From Pollenia angustigena (lineage: Eukaryota > Arthropoda > Insecta > Diptera > Polleniidae), in NCBI GenBank assembly GCA_930367215.1, contig OV884056.1, positions 119,720,053-119,784,052 on the forward strand: DNA of 64,000 nucleotides, written 5' to 3'. Numbering within the stretch: position 1 is the first letter of the stretch; each line of letters starts with the position of its first letter. Shown here one piece after another: positions 43,173 to 54,917 of the stretch. Both the position numbers and the translations under genes were made by a program. The notes beneath the pieces were generated by a model. The model ran no database searches. It saw only the letters and a list, made by a program, of their open reading frames with translations, and had not been told where the DNA came from.

Positions 43173-46100
43173 TTAATCAATTTCCATATCAATTCTATCT
43201 CTAAAGTGACCCCAAGCTCTAGTATTCACCCTATCTTCCATAATATTTCTTTTATCATCTGTATGATTAAGTACAACTTTATGTAGTTTTTGTGTATACA
43301 ACTGATGAGCTTTAGTTCTAAATACAACCATCTCATCAGATACTATTTTCTGCTCAAATAAACACTCCTTGTAGTCGTTTAATGTAAGTTTTTTAATAAC
43401 ACATTTTTTGACGCCTTTAGACTTTTTAATGTCTTCTGAATTGATAGTTGATAAGGAAAACATCTTTGATCGTAAACCTACAAATTCAGTCATTATTCCC
43501 CCCTTATTTTCGTCTTTCATCATTCCCAGTACTATTTTGTTTGTTCAGATGTATCGAAATTTAAAATGACATCGCCACGAATGTCGTTATAAAAGTCATT
43601 GGTTTTAATTGAATATATAAACGAATCGGTATCCATATAATTTAAGGTCACATTTTTTCTAAATTTTGGAATCATATATCTGTAATGGAAGTCATACATC
43701 TTCCATTTGGATAATTCCAACACAGAAAATCCGATATATATGGGCTTGTTGTAGTATGGTTCCATTTTCTTCAGCTCGACTGCATACAAATCATCACTAA
43801 ACTTTGTCAAACTTAGAAAATTTGGTTTAGATATTAATGATCGTAAACCTAAATGGTTTTTATTACTATTTTCCCACCCTGTAGCAATACGTATATCCTT
43901 TCTTTTATCAACACTTTCCATCGTTTTTCCATAAACTGCATTATTAAGCAGTTTAAAAAAATCTTTTTCAAAATTATTTTTTGCATTAGTTCTGTGCAGC
44001 GTATTTAAATCAATATACATATTTTTTTAACCATGGAGACTGCTTAAACTTTAAAATTCTATGCACTTTTTTCAAAAGAAGTCCATTGTTAATACACTGT
44101 TTTAAAACTCTATAATGGATAGTGTAATTTTCTTTAGGCGTCAAATCTGCTATTAATTTTTTAAATTTAGACTGTCCAGGTACTTTATTATGTGGACAAA
44201 ATGGTAGGTCATTATGAATGTCATGCAAAGAGTCAGGATATTCAAGATCAACTTCTAAAATATAACCATATTCTGAGTTATCTGATATATTTTGTACTCT
44301 AAAATTTTCAATATCTTTAGTGTTCATCCAATCAAATTCCCCATAAGGTAGATATTCTGACATTGCCCACCCATATAAATTGTTAGCATCTAAATACATC
44401 AAATACTCTGATGCTTTTTTCTCATCAAAGTTTTCCATGTACTTATGGTTTGCCTTAGAATATCTTTTTGAGCATTGCACTAATCCACCTCGTATTCCAT
44501 TTTGCATAAAGAGGTATTTTTCACTATCAGTAAATAGCTCTAAGGTTACATCCGTTATCTTAAGCATTGCATCCCAAGAGAGACCAGGTGCAGTGTAGTA
44601 TTGACAAGGGTCTAAACTATAAATACTCTTACATATTTTTCTAAAGTTTTCAAAAATGTCAGTTAAGGGAAGAACATCCGATCTAAGGTAGAGTTCTGTA
44701 TAGTCAAGAAGGTTCTTGCACTTGAAATAACTCCATACTTTTTGAGCATGTTCATAATCGACTACAATGCATTCCTCATTACTTAAAATATTGAAAAAAT
44801 TATCTCTACTTGGAAGCTGATTTTCATTAAACCTTTCCATTGAATCCATGTTTTCCATGATTAGATTAAATTGATTATCATTAGAAAACCGTTCTCGAAC
44901 TGTTCGAAAATCATTAATGTCAAGATTTTTAGCTAAGGACTCTAAGCTAGAAGACATAAATCTTATTGAATCTAAAAACCTAATTTCAAATCCCCGATTT
45001 TTATCTATTTTAATATAAACAGATAGTGAAATATAGCGCTCTTTATTCAAAGGAATAACTTTTATTGTCGCATTTTTTATTGTTGACAGCTCTTTAAAGA
45101 AAAGATGCATGTCATAAGCAGAAAGATTATGGAAGATCACTGGTACAAAATTGGGATTTTTGTATTTTAAATTACACTCATTATGAGCAGCTCCTCGAAA
45201 ATTACCAGTGAGATGACAGTGGTCTCTAACTTTATCATTATAAAGAAGTTTTTTGCAAATGTGACAATTTGTTGATTTATTAAAAATATCAATATCATTT
45301 ACTTTCATGACTATTTTCTCTACTTTGGACAGATACTGATGGTAAATATCTGTTGCATCTTTGACAATTTTGTCAACAAAGACTTTAGATGCATTTTCCC
45401 CAAAATAGTATCTGTCAAATTTAATCTCCTTAAAACTACATTTAATATAATAACTAAAAGCACATGGAATGTGCTTTTGGATATTGCTTGTGTTGTTACT
45501 CACACTATAATTAATTTTTTCCAAAATGGACTCAAAGTCGGCATAGATCACGAACGGAATATCCACTTGCTTCTGATGGTTTACAAACGATATGTATGCA
45601 TCTTCGGGATTAGGCATCTTTGATACCTTCTTTCCACAAACATTTTTATGATTTCTGGAAACTGTCTCATCATGTGTATGGTAAAGACACGTATTACAAA
45701 CATAAATTTGGCTCTTATGTGAGGTAATACTGGTAGTCTAAAAAAAAAAAATAATAATAATAAATAAATAAAAATTGTTTTAATTGGATTTAAAAATAAA
45801 TAAATATTTACATATATTTGTAAATGTAAAGTAAAACTTACTTGGAAATATCATTGATGAGAACATAGTGAAACCTTTCTCCGGAATGCAAAAGCAGTAA
45901 ATTGATATGTATTTCTTTTTCTTCAATCGTTATATAATATGGCCCAACGATTGACTCACCATTATATCCAAATACATTTACACTTATCTCGTTTTGTTTT
46001 TCAAACTTTTTTATTGACTTCAAAGGCATAGGAAACTCCAATCCCTTAAAATTTAGTTCACATTCGCCCAAAGCAATTTTATTACTATAAATGTTAATGG

Positions 46101-46326
46101 CATATGAATTGCAGTTTTTTCTTTGTTTATTGCTTAAGTCTTTACGGAGTGCTGCAATTAAACACCATTTAAAGCAAAAAACATCTTTATTTTCAACATT
46201 TATACATGCACCTTTAATATTGCTAATGCTCTTGGGCAATGGCATAAATTGTGATCCTCTTATTATGCTTGCCTTATTTACATTTACTTCTAGATGATTT
46301 ATTTTAAACCAATCTATAGGTTTCAA
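43173..46326 (-). pseudogene. Protein-primed family-B DNA polymerase (PolB), broken
   Basis: Replicase of the Polinton. Segments on the minus strand, in order: N-terminal region 45842-46326; intron; 44010-45617; 43532-44020; C-terminus 43173-43523. Exonuclease motifs YADFES and FHNLSAYDMHLF, a Cys/His knuckle CHICKKLLYNDKVRDHCHLTG, polymerase motif A LDANNLYGWAM, motif B FFKLLNNAVYGKTMES and motif C YMDTDSF are all present, so every catalytic site can be seen. Breaks: a frameshift at about 44015 between motifs A and B, and another at about 43528 before the thumb. The 5' finger region (46374-46868) is probably the N-terminus of the same protein. Confidence 0.9.
45730..45841 (-). other. Putative spliceosomal intron in PolB
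   Basis: 112 bp starting GTAAGT and ending in a poly-pyrimidine tract then ...CCAG on the minus strand. Using the CCAG acceptor keeps the phase between the N-terminal segment and the downstream frame, which contains CNTCLYHTH...NVCG; the nearer TTTAG acceptor does not. The absence of frame damage around the junction supports splicing. Confidence 0.65.
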
Positions 46327-46373
46327 TTCTTCCTTTAAAATTACTACTTCTTACAGTTAATGTTTTATTAACG

Positions 46374-46868
46374 TTAACTGTTTGGCAATTTTTTTATATG
46401 GCGATTTGTTCTCATATGCGCATTAAATGTTGTTGTCGGTATTAATTCATTACACTCATTACAATGTTTCATATTAGCACTTTGAAGAGGAGGTGATTGG
46501 ATGGTAACGTTGTGAGTTTCCTTATGTTCTATGAGTTTTCCTGAACTCATGAAAAGTTTCTTGCAGGTGGGACAGTGGAGGTTAATGTGCACCTTCAGCA
46601 TTTTTTTTGAAATAGATTTTTTGCAAATCGGACATACTTCATAGGGATTAGCATCAAAATTAATTGAAGCATTTTTATGCAATTCCATATGCTCTCTTAG
46701 CTTTTGTTGGGCCATAAATAACTTTTTGCATACGCCGCAATGAAGGTTTAGATAAACCTTAAGCATTTTTTTTGAAATAGACATTTGGCATATCGGACAA
46801 ACTTCAAAGTGATTAGCATCAAAACCATTGTAAGTATTTCTATGCAATTCCATATGCACCTTAAGCAT
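46374..46868 (-). pseudogene. Multi-zinc-finger N-terminal region of PolB or separate finger protein
   Basis: 164 residues with about five CXXC...H modules (CPICQMSI, CGVCKKLF, CPICKKSI, CPTCKKLF, CNECNELI). Two 70-residue segments, each with EVCPIC.. and SISKKMLKV, are near-copies of one another, so the region has an internal duplication. Zinc fingers are found at the start of some Polinton polymerases. A stop at about 46374 separates it from 46326. The start is uncertain. Confidence 0.6.
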
Positions 46869-48010
46869 TTTTGGACAGCTGTGTTTGGAAGATCAAATTG
46901 AACAATAAACAGGACCCATTTTTGGGTAATTTATTAAGCACTTTCTTTAACAAGATTTATAAATATAACTTTATTTTTATTTTTTTCTTTTCTTTTGAAA
47001 TTTTAAAAAACGTTTTGCTTTTTTATTTTCAACTTTAAAAGAAATACTTTTTTTTTTATTTCCAATGCTATAAAATCTTTTTTTTTCTCTCTAAACAATT
47101 TTAAAATCAATTTTTTAAATATAGCAAAATATATCTTCACTCTGAGGAATGTTATGATATACTGATTAATGAAAAAAAGAAAATTTTCAAGGTAAATTAA
47201 AATTATATAGTAGGGCAAGTGTCGTAAAATCAATATATACAAATATACATATACAATAAAAGCCATTTAAAATCTTGTAAAATAAATACATATTTAAGTC
47301 ATAAACCTATCCAGAATATGTTCGTTAAATTTCAAAATCCCTTTTAATTAAAAAAAAAATTTAACAAATAAACTACCTTTGTACCTGTTTCGAATTCTTT
47401 TTAAAAAGGAAAATAAAACAAACTGCAATTAATGTTTTTGTTTTAAGAACAACTTATACATTCTAAACAAATTTTACTTTTAAGCATGCCCAATCATGTT
47501 TATGATTCTTAAATATAACAAAAAGGTCTCGTTTTTTACCAAAGAAAGTCATAAAATTAACGTGGAAATTTGTAAAAAAATAACAAATAAAAAAAAATCT
47601 TCAGTTACACCTTTTTTCTTTTCTAATTAAAAACATAAAAAACAAAAACCAAAAAATTCAATTTGTGCTTTGTTGTGATACAGACGTGTATTTTTAACCC
47701 CGCATACGATTAGAACTATTAATTAATCATATTGATTTTGACATACATATATCAGCAGCGAATGGACGCTTAAAATAAATAATATATTTTGTTATTTAAA
47801 TTATTTAACATAATTGTGAACAATTAAAACGATAAAATTAAATAAAATAAAATAAAAAAGTAAAAATATATACATACGTACGAATGTTCATTCATGTATG
47901 TATGTAGGTATACATATTCTGAACAAAAACATTTAAGTTTAAATTTCTTATTTTTTGTTGTTGTTGTAAAATACAATAAATAATAAAAATATTAAGAGCA
48001 AAGCAAAACG
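46869..48010. other. AT-rich stretch, Polinton right flank and Jockey-2 leader
   Basis: No gene. It should contain the right end of the Polinton and the 5' UTR of Jockey 2 (about 47.6-48.0 kb). TATG/TACA microsatellite-like runs at 47865-47915. I found no inverted copy of any left-side sequence. Confidence 0.4.
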
Positions 48011-49225
48011 ATGAAAAACAAAAACAACTCTTTGCATGAGTACGACATTGAAACAACACTAAGACAAAATGAAAGAAACGTTTACGTTTTAGTTAATGCA
48101 AATGAAAATAATGCAGAAATAAATAAAACAAAACAAAACAATATAAACTATTTAACGGCTAAGCCAATTACTCGAACACGTTCCCTATCACCCTCGGTGT
48201 TTACAAAAACAGTGGATAGTGACTCATTAAAAAAACTAGAACTAGATTTGGTGACAAGTGTTGCCAGCCCAGCAAGTATTGCCGTGACGTCAAAAACAAA
48301 TTTAGTGGGAAATTATACCATGAACTCAAACACAAATGCAATGGAAAACCCCCCTGTAAAAAGTTGTCAAAAGCCTACAGTACAAGTTGGTATGGACAGG
48401 TACATAACAGTGCTTAAACGGAGACGCAGCCCTAACTCTGCAGCAGTTGCTTCGGCCTTAAAAGTACCATCTTTTGATAAAATAAATACTCAAAATCGTT
48501 TTGCAATTCTGGAGGATGAATCCTCTGAAGCACCAAACGTCATTAAACCATCCAAGCCTCCCCCGATATATCTAAGGGAGCAAAATTCAAATGGGCTCAT
48601 AAAGAGTTTGATATCGGTGAAAAGCAGTAAAGGTCTACAGGTAGTGATTAAGGGTATTGACTCATGTGTGGACCCAGAAGAGGTTAAAACATTCCTAGAA
48701 GAAAAAGGCTTCAAGGTAAAACATGTAGTAAATATTAAAAATAGAGAAAAAATTCCCCAACCACTTTTTCGAGTGGAGTTTGAACCCGGCGACGTAAAAC
48801 TTAAAAAAAACGAAACACATCCTATTTACAATTTAAAATATATTCTCTACAGAAGAATAACTATAGAAGAGCCGCACAAAAAAAATGGACCTGTTCAGTG
48901 CTTAAACTGCCAAGAATTTGGCCATACCAAGGCATACTGCTACTTACCCCCTGTCTGCGTAGTATGTGGTGAACTACGCGGTGCAGTTTCTTGCGATAAG
49001 TCTAAAACCGACCCCAACGTAAAAAAATGTAGCAACTGTGGCGGTAATCACACTGCGAATTATAGAGGATGCCCTGTATATAATATCGTCAAGCAAACGG
49101 TTGGACCGAAAACAAATACCCCTCAAATGCAGGTTGCAAATCAAGTAAACACAAATGCAATTCAAGCCCCCCAGCCTAGTAATAACAGAACCTCTTACGC
49201 TCTTATAAATATTTTAAATCATTAG
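48011..49225 (+). CDS. Jockey-2 ORF1 (Gag-like, zinc knuckles)
   Basis: 404 residues, open throughout from ATG 48011. A Ser/Thr/Asn-rich N-terminal third contains GMDRYITVLKRRRSP, then PPPIYLREQ, an RNA-binding-like fold (KSSKGLQVVIKGIDSC...ILYRRITIEEPHKKNG), and three zinc knuckles: CLNCQEFGHTKAYC, CVVCGELRGAVSC (the His replaced) and CSNCGGNHTANYRGC. It ends with a Gln/Asn/Pro-rich tail, and the last residues (about 49195 on) come from the deletion joint into ORF2. It would coat retrotransposon RNA. Confidence 0.88.
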   Translation: MKNKNNSLHEYDIETTLRQNERNVYVLVNANENNAEINKTKQNNINYLTAKPITRTRSLSPSVFTKTVDSDSLKKLELDLVTSVASPASIAVTSKTNLVGNYTMNSNTNAMENPPVKSCQKPTVQVGMDRYITVLKRRRSPNSAAVASALKVPSFDKINTQNRFAILEDESSEAPNVIKPSKPPPIYLREQNSNGLIKSLISVKSSKGLQVVIKGIDSCVDPEEVKTFLEEKGFKVKHVVNIKNREKIPQPLFRVEFEPGDVKLKKNETHPIYNLKYILYRRITIEEPHKKNGPVQCLNCQEFGHTKAYCYLPPVCVVCGELRGAVSCDKSKTDPNVKKCSNCGGNHTANYRGCPVYNIVKQTVGPKTNTPQMQVANQVNTNAIQAPQPSNNRTSYALINILNH

Positions 49226-49228
49226 GAC

Positions 49229-50978
49229 CGTGTTTCCTAGCCGCTGGCGATTATAACGCTAAACATACCTTCTGGGGGTCGCGACTTATAACACCAAAGG
49301 GTCGTGTTTTATTTAACACAATTTCTAAAATGGATTTAAATGTGGTAGCGAGCGGACAACCAACATATTGGCCCACTGATCATCAAAAAATTCCAGATGT
49401 CATCGATTTCGGCGTGGTTAAAAACATCCCCACAGAAACGTTTCATGTTGAAGCTTCCTTAGAATTATCATCCGACCACACACCTACAATTGTTACTATA
49501 TCGAACCCAAATAGAATTGTATTTCCGTCAGGTTACATAGCGACGCCAGCCACACAAATAAATTGGTTAAAATATAAAAAATTTCTCAGTGCCCATTGCA
49601 CAGAAAATATTCCGCTTAGTACACCGGAGAATGTGGATCTCTCTATTGTTAACTTTGACAGTTATCTTAAACTAGCTGTTCAACATTCCAGCGTTACCCC
49701 CAAAAAAATTAAAAATAATAAAATATATTCTTCAGATGTCGAGCGGCTCTTGACTGAAAAAAAAAAGTGTTCGAAGAGAGTGGCAACTTTACAGATCCCC
49801 GCAACTTAAGACTTTATTAAAAGAGTTCACAAAAAGGCTAAGAAAGTTACTGCAGAATCAGAAAACGGCTTCTCTAGAAAAATATCTTAAGGAACTTGAT
49901 GCAACTCCACAATCTGACTACTCATTATGGCGTGCAGCTAGAAATCTAAAAAGGCCAGTTATATCTAAGCCACCATTAAGAAACTTGAATGGTAGTTGGG
50001 CAAGAAACGATATTGAAAAAGGAAATCTGTTTGTTAGTCACTTGAAAAACGTATTTACACCAAATATATCTCACAATATTGCGGTCGAGTTACCACCTGT
50101 TGCTGCTAGAGCAGCTATTCCCCTCAGATTTGAGATAAGAGAAATCGAAAAGGCTACTTGTGACTTAAACACTAAGAAGGCACCTGGTATTGATAAAATC
50201 AGTAATAAAATGCTTTTGGAGCTACCTCGCATAGCAAAGAAAATTATTCTTTTTATTTTTAATGCTATTTTACGCCTTGAATACTATCCTCAAAAATGGA
50301 AGGTTTCCTTAGTTACCATGATACCAAAGCCAGGTAAAGATCATACAAAAGTTGAGTCTTATAGGCCTATTAGCTTATTATCAAACATGTCAAAGCTGTT
50401 TGAGAAATTATTAGTTTCAAAATTAACACCGATTTTAAGTGAAAATAGATGTATTCCAAACCATCAGTTCGGATTTAGAAGAAAACACAGCACAATCGAA
50501 CAGACTCATCGAATAGTAAATGTCATAAGAAGAGCATTTGAAGAAAAGAAATATTGCTCAGCACTCTTCATCGATGTTTCGCAAGCTTTTGATAAAGTCT
50601 GGCATGAAGGCTTATTACATAAATTGAAGCAAAATTTACCAGCAAACACACAAGCTGCTAAAAAGCTACTTAGTCGGTCGTCAATTTAATATTAAAGAAG
50701 GAAATTTCTTAAGTTCACCTCAGCCCATTGCTGCTGGAGTCCCACAAGGCAGCATCCTGGGCCCCCTATTATACTTAATTTATACTTCGGACATGCCAAC
50801 AAGCAACTACACACAAACTTCAACATTTGCAGACGATACAGCTTTTCTAAGCGTCCACGAAAATCGTTATGAAGCATCGAGTTACTTACAGCATCATATA
50901 TTTCAACCAGAAATATGGTTAAGACAATGGAGGATAATGGTCAATGAGCAAAAATGCGTACATATAACATTCACTTTG
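49229..50978 (+). pseudogene. Jockey-2 ORF2: partial endonuclease and reverse transcriptase
   Basis: Begins inside the endonuclease (AAGDYNAKHTFWGSR, then SGQPTYWPTDHQKIPDVIDF and LSSDHTPTIV), so the first about 130 residues are deleted. Frame changes near 49800. The RT at 49985-50978 shows KKAPGIDKISNKM, SYRPISLLSNMSKLFE, SALFIDVSQAFDKVWHEG (motif A), AGVPQGSILGPLLY (motif B) and TFADDTAFLS (motif C). Another frame change occurs near 50680. The coding sequence is cut at 50978 by the Transib element. Confidence 0.87.
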
Positions 50979-51243
50979 CGCCGCACAGTGGCTGAAAATC
51001 GTTTTTCATCGGCCAAAAATCTGTAACTTTTGAACCGATAGAGATAATTTTGAAATTGTTTTTTTGCAGGAGAGAAGACTTCTTGAACTTTTTTACAGTT
51101 TTAATTTTGTTAAAATCCGATCAGTAGTTGTTGAGAAATTTAAGGTCAAAGTTGAACTTTTGATGTTTTTTTAGCATTTAGTATGAAAATGCTAATGATT
51201 GAGATTGAGAGTTATGGTATTTTTTATTCACAAAGTGGGATGT

Positions 51244-51503
51244 TTTTCAGCCCACTGTTTTAAGAACTTTTTAATCTACATAACTGCCAAATTTCATTAA
51301 TATATCTTTGTTCATGTCAGATTTATAGAATGTCAAAAAATTATTATTTTTTACTCATATTGAAAGCCCTTTTATTCATTTACACTATATAAATAATAAT
51401 TTTATTGTTTGACATTCTATAAATCTAACATGAATAAAGGTATCATAATGAATTTTGGCAGTTATGTAGATTAAAAAGTTCTTAAAGCAGTGGACTGAAA
51501 AAC
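51244..51503. repeat. Long hairpin inside Transib
   Basis: Arms of about 95 bp (51244-51338 and 51408-51503; CCCACTGTTTTAAGAACTTT and its near complement) around a 70-bp AT-rich loop. Non-coding. Perhaps a nested MITE or a self-complementary RNA segment. Confidence 0.75.
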
Positions 51504-52068
51504 AACCCCATTTTTGATTAAGAAATACCCAAATTCCCGATTAAATTTTTTTTGTTCAAAAAGGCAATACAATTTACCACTCGATATTGATCAGAATTTT
51601 CTAGAAAATAATGGACATATTAGAAATCATTACTGTTCTAATTATATAAAAATCGGTGTGTGGAATTATTAGAATTTTTTACTCAAATTAATTTTTTTAA
51701 ATTTGATTTTTAATAGGGCATATGCATACAAGCATACTCATAATGTTTTCTTTTGAAAAATATAAACATTTTTATATATTTCTGGAGAAATTCGTATTCA
51801 TATTACCTTTATATGCATATACATTCGCCTCGTATATGCCACTATACCTTTAAAAAAAATGTATAGGCATGTAATAATACCTATGATCATTTTGTGAATA
51901 GGTTTCTACATTATCAACTCTACAACAGGTTCAACTGGAACCAGTTCCACTAGAATACTTTTAAATTAAAAAAATAAATAGGTGTAAATTTTTAAATGTT
52001 TATTTTCGTTTTTACTTAAATAACAATAACGACAAAAAACATATTTTTTGCTTAAATAACAATAAAAG

Positions 52069-52853
52069 TTAATTATATCTACTATTCATTCGAATTGCCT
52101 CCAAATATTCCATACTTGGTTTTGTATAACCTCTGTCCTGCAGCAGCCCTTTTGCTTCTTCATCTAAGTCCCGATGTTCTACATTCCATTGACTTCGAAT
52201 GCTAGAGATGAGCGGATCTGTCGTTGCCAACAGTATATTAAACAGATCTTCATTTGTAAAATCTCGTGACATTTTTCTGGTATTGTGCTCCCTATAAAAT
52301 CTGTAATCTTTATTCCTTTTTTCCTGGGCTTCCTCCGACAGATCTCCTAGTGGTACTAAAGGATCCCTAATGACATCCTCTCCATGATAAAGGATTTTAT
52401 GAATTGTTGCAGACATATTTCTCCATGAATAATTGGTAGTATATATTCGTGCTGGTTCTTTGGCATATTCCTCAAATTTTCTCAAATTTTCATAATCAAC
52501 CCACATTTGCAAAATTCATCCTGAACATGCTTCTTTTTTATGCTTCTTAAATCCTTGTTGGTGTCATTGTTATTGATCCTGTAGGTACAAAACCCAAATC
52601 GTAACTGATTTTTAGTATGTGCTCCATAATTAGTATTCTTGTATGTAGCGGCGATAATCCAAATTCATATGCATTAGTATTATCTAATGATTTTCCGGGA
52701 CTTGGTTTAATATGCTTAATTTTGCAGTTCCGATCATATTTCAGTGCTGCAGGAACATAAATTGAGTTTTCCTTCAATGTAACTTAAAACATCTTCCTCC
52801 TTTTTATTTTTAGAATACTCTTCGGATAATTCTTTATAGCTGAAGCTCTCCAT
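52069..52853 (-). pseudogene. Transib transposase remnant, catalytic core deleted
   Basis: Minus strand. A possible ATG at 52853 is followed by a frame change, then an N-terminal part (52547-52777) with YEFGLSPLHTRILIMEHILK. The next part (52069-52512) is the C-terminal region, with ATIHKILYHGEDVIRDPLVP, LSEEAQEKRNKDYRFYREH and FNILLATTDPLISS. These blocks are diagnostic of Transib transposases. The long middle with the catalytic Asp residues is missing, so the copy can move only with help. Confidence 0.85.
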
Positions 52854-53082
52854 TTTTATAGATATTTACAAATTAGATTGTTATTGCTTAGATGTATTTT
52901 AACAACTAAGATTTTATCCGAATACCACTGGCTTTTATACATAGCTTGCGTTATACTGTGTTCCTAGGTAGCATAATAAGGTAGAATAAAAAACTAAATT
53001 GGGCTAAAGTAGGATACGCTTAAAATCCCACAGGTATTGGTAATTATATAATATAAAATACCTAGCACAACTTGGCTTGGTA

Positions 53083-54195
53083 CACTTATATTCCAGTCAT
53101 ATGAATAGGTAAAATAAAAAGAGCAAAAGAAATGTTGCGAATAATTTTACACAAACTAAAAAAGTGTTCTATAGGCTGGTCCAAACAGGTACAAAAGTGC
53201 ATTTGGGTTTAAAGTGGATACTCTTACCTTCCTACAGCTAGTAAAATCTCTTTAAACCCCTTTTGACCCTCATAAATTCTATTCTTCTGAACTTCAATTT
53301 GACTAAAATATAGAACCTGAAAAAATATTTAATAACACAGCAGGTATAATCGGTACAGTAATACAACATAACATTGTTTAAAGACTGCTTTACTACCAAT
53401 ATAAAAAGTGTTGAACCCACTATTGATAACAGTTTGACATAAAACATAATCCACCCGATTTAAAAACTAGAAAAAACGTTATAAAATCAAGCCAAAAAAT
53501 CCGTTTTATCCGAATATCTCCAAAGGCAAAGGAGATAATCTAAACATTTAAGCATATTTTTTGTAATTCAGCTTAAGCTTAATTTTTTTTTGCAATCCAT
53601 AAATATATTTTTGGTGAATTTTTTTAAAGTTTGAATTTCCGAGGTTACCAATTTTAGAGGTCCACAAGTCACTCTCCCGACCCTCCATGGACCCGTGTTC
53701 TTTCAATTCAACTCAAAAGCTACCCGGCCATGACAGTTTAAATTTCATTCAAATATGTTCAGCCGTTCATAAGAAGCAAAATAATTTTTCAAAACAAAAC
53801 TTTCGTAAACCCTTGTGTTATATTTCAGTCATATGAGCAGCTTAAATAAAAATAGCAAAAAAAAAATGTTGCGAGTAATTTCATTAAAATGAAAAAAGTG
53901 TTCAACAGACAGTTCCAAACAGTTGCACAAGTATATATGGGGTTAAAGAGGACACTTTTAGCTTTCTGATGGTACTTAAATCTCTTTAACCCATTTTGAC
54001 CCTAACAAGTTCTACTCCTCTAAAATTCGGATTTAACTAAAATATAGAACCTGGGGAAACATTTGATAACACATCAGGTATAAATGATAGAGCGATGCAA
54101 TGAACCACTTCTTAAAGACTACTACCCCACTAATATAACAAACAAAATTTCGACCAATTATTGATAACGGTTTGCGAGAACTCATAATTTAGTTC
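53083..54195. repeat. Diverged direct repeat in Transib, period about 737 bp
   Basis: 53083-53450 and 53820-54195 share a common order of blocks (AATGTTGCGA, AAAAAGTGTTC, AATCTCTTTAACCC-like, ACTAAAATATAGAACCTG, TATTGATAAC). An old internal duplication; non-coding. Confidence 0.7.
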
Positions 54196-54386
54196 TGATC
54201 AAATTTACAAAAATTAATTTTTTTCTCAAACAACATAAAATATTTGTTTTCAGCAGCATGCCACAGCCACAATTATCAATATTTCAATCTAGTTTTTTGG
54301 ATACCTTAGTTCTAATATGTTTGCTATCGAATGGCATTAATTGGACTTTTGGCCGATGAAATTCAATTTTCAGCCACAGTGCGCCG

Positions 54387-54917
54387 GGAATCTTGCCCCC
54401 CCTATTACAATCAATAATCAAATAATGCCTCAACATTCGCATGTAAAATATCTCGGTTTACATCTTGATCGGCGATTAACGTGGATATGCCATATAGAGG
54501 CAAAATTAACTCAAATAAAACTAAAAGCCATTCAAATTCATTGGCTTATTGGAAGAAATTCTGTCCTTAGTCTCGATTGCAAGCTTCTACTTTACAACTC
54601 TATCTTAAAGCCTATCTGGTGCTACGGTATTCAACTATGGGGCACTGCCTCGGCCTCTAATATCGACAAAATTCAAAGGCGTCCAAAATAAACTTCTTCG
54701 AATAATCACAGCAGCTCCCTGGTATATTAAAAACTCAAACATTCATAAGGATCTCAATGTGCCATAAGTTAAAACTATGATTACAAATTATGCAATAAAA
54801 TATTTAAAAAGGCTTGAACAACACCCAAATCCACTAGCTCGAAATATTTTAAATCATGGCGGCCACACTCGCTTAAGAAGAAGAGACACTGCAGCACTTA
54901 CCCAATTAGATGAGCGA
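54387..54917 (+). pseudogene. Jockey-2 ORF2 C-terminal region
   Basis: Resumes the RT after Transib: HVKYLGLHLDRRLTWICHIE (thumb), LYNSILKPIWCYGIQLWGTA, then a frameshift at about 54690 and the C-terminus. The same motif order is found in Jockey 1 (11215-11472 and 7520-7717). It ends before the 3' UTR. Confidence 0.85.

Larger units (their letters stand above)
25086..46868. mobile_element. Polinton/Maverick (adintovirus-like) element, rearranged
   Basis: Gene set of a Polinton: chromodomain integrase (36534), protein-primed PolB (43173-46868, minus), packaging ATPase (27604), adenain-like protease (25542, minus), PLA2/pX gene (25910-27543, minus), penton-like (40504) and hexon-like (41354) capsid genes, and Polinton-associated unknowns (25086, 35174, 36151, 42426). 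Limits given are those of recognisable genes. I found neither terminal inverted repeats nor the 6-bp duplication. The 23.5-24.5 kb genes may also belong. Two amplifications deform it: a 3,397-bp triplication (25157-35333) and an inverted array (37452-40338). Its position between integrase and penton is unexpected if genes run from end to end. Confidence 0.88.
50984..54381. mobile_element. Transib DNA transposon, 3.4 kb, 5-bp TSD CGCCG
   Basis: Termini CACAGTGGCTGAAAAT / ATTTTCAGCCACAGTG, the CACWRTG signature of Transib, with about 35 bp of inverted similarity including CATCGGCCAAAA. Flanked by CGCCG (50979-50983, 54382-54386), exactly the GC-rich 5-bp duplication Transib prefers. The Jockey-2 RT frame resumes on the other side. 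It carries a defective transposase (52069-52853, minus). Transib is the family from which the RAG1 recombinase is thought to derive. Confidence 0.93.

Noticed and set aside
46900..48000. Right terminal inverted repeat of the Polinton
   Set aside because: I compared this region by eye with 22.1-25.1 kb in inverted orientation and saw only AT-rich chance matches.
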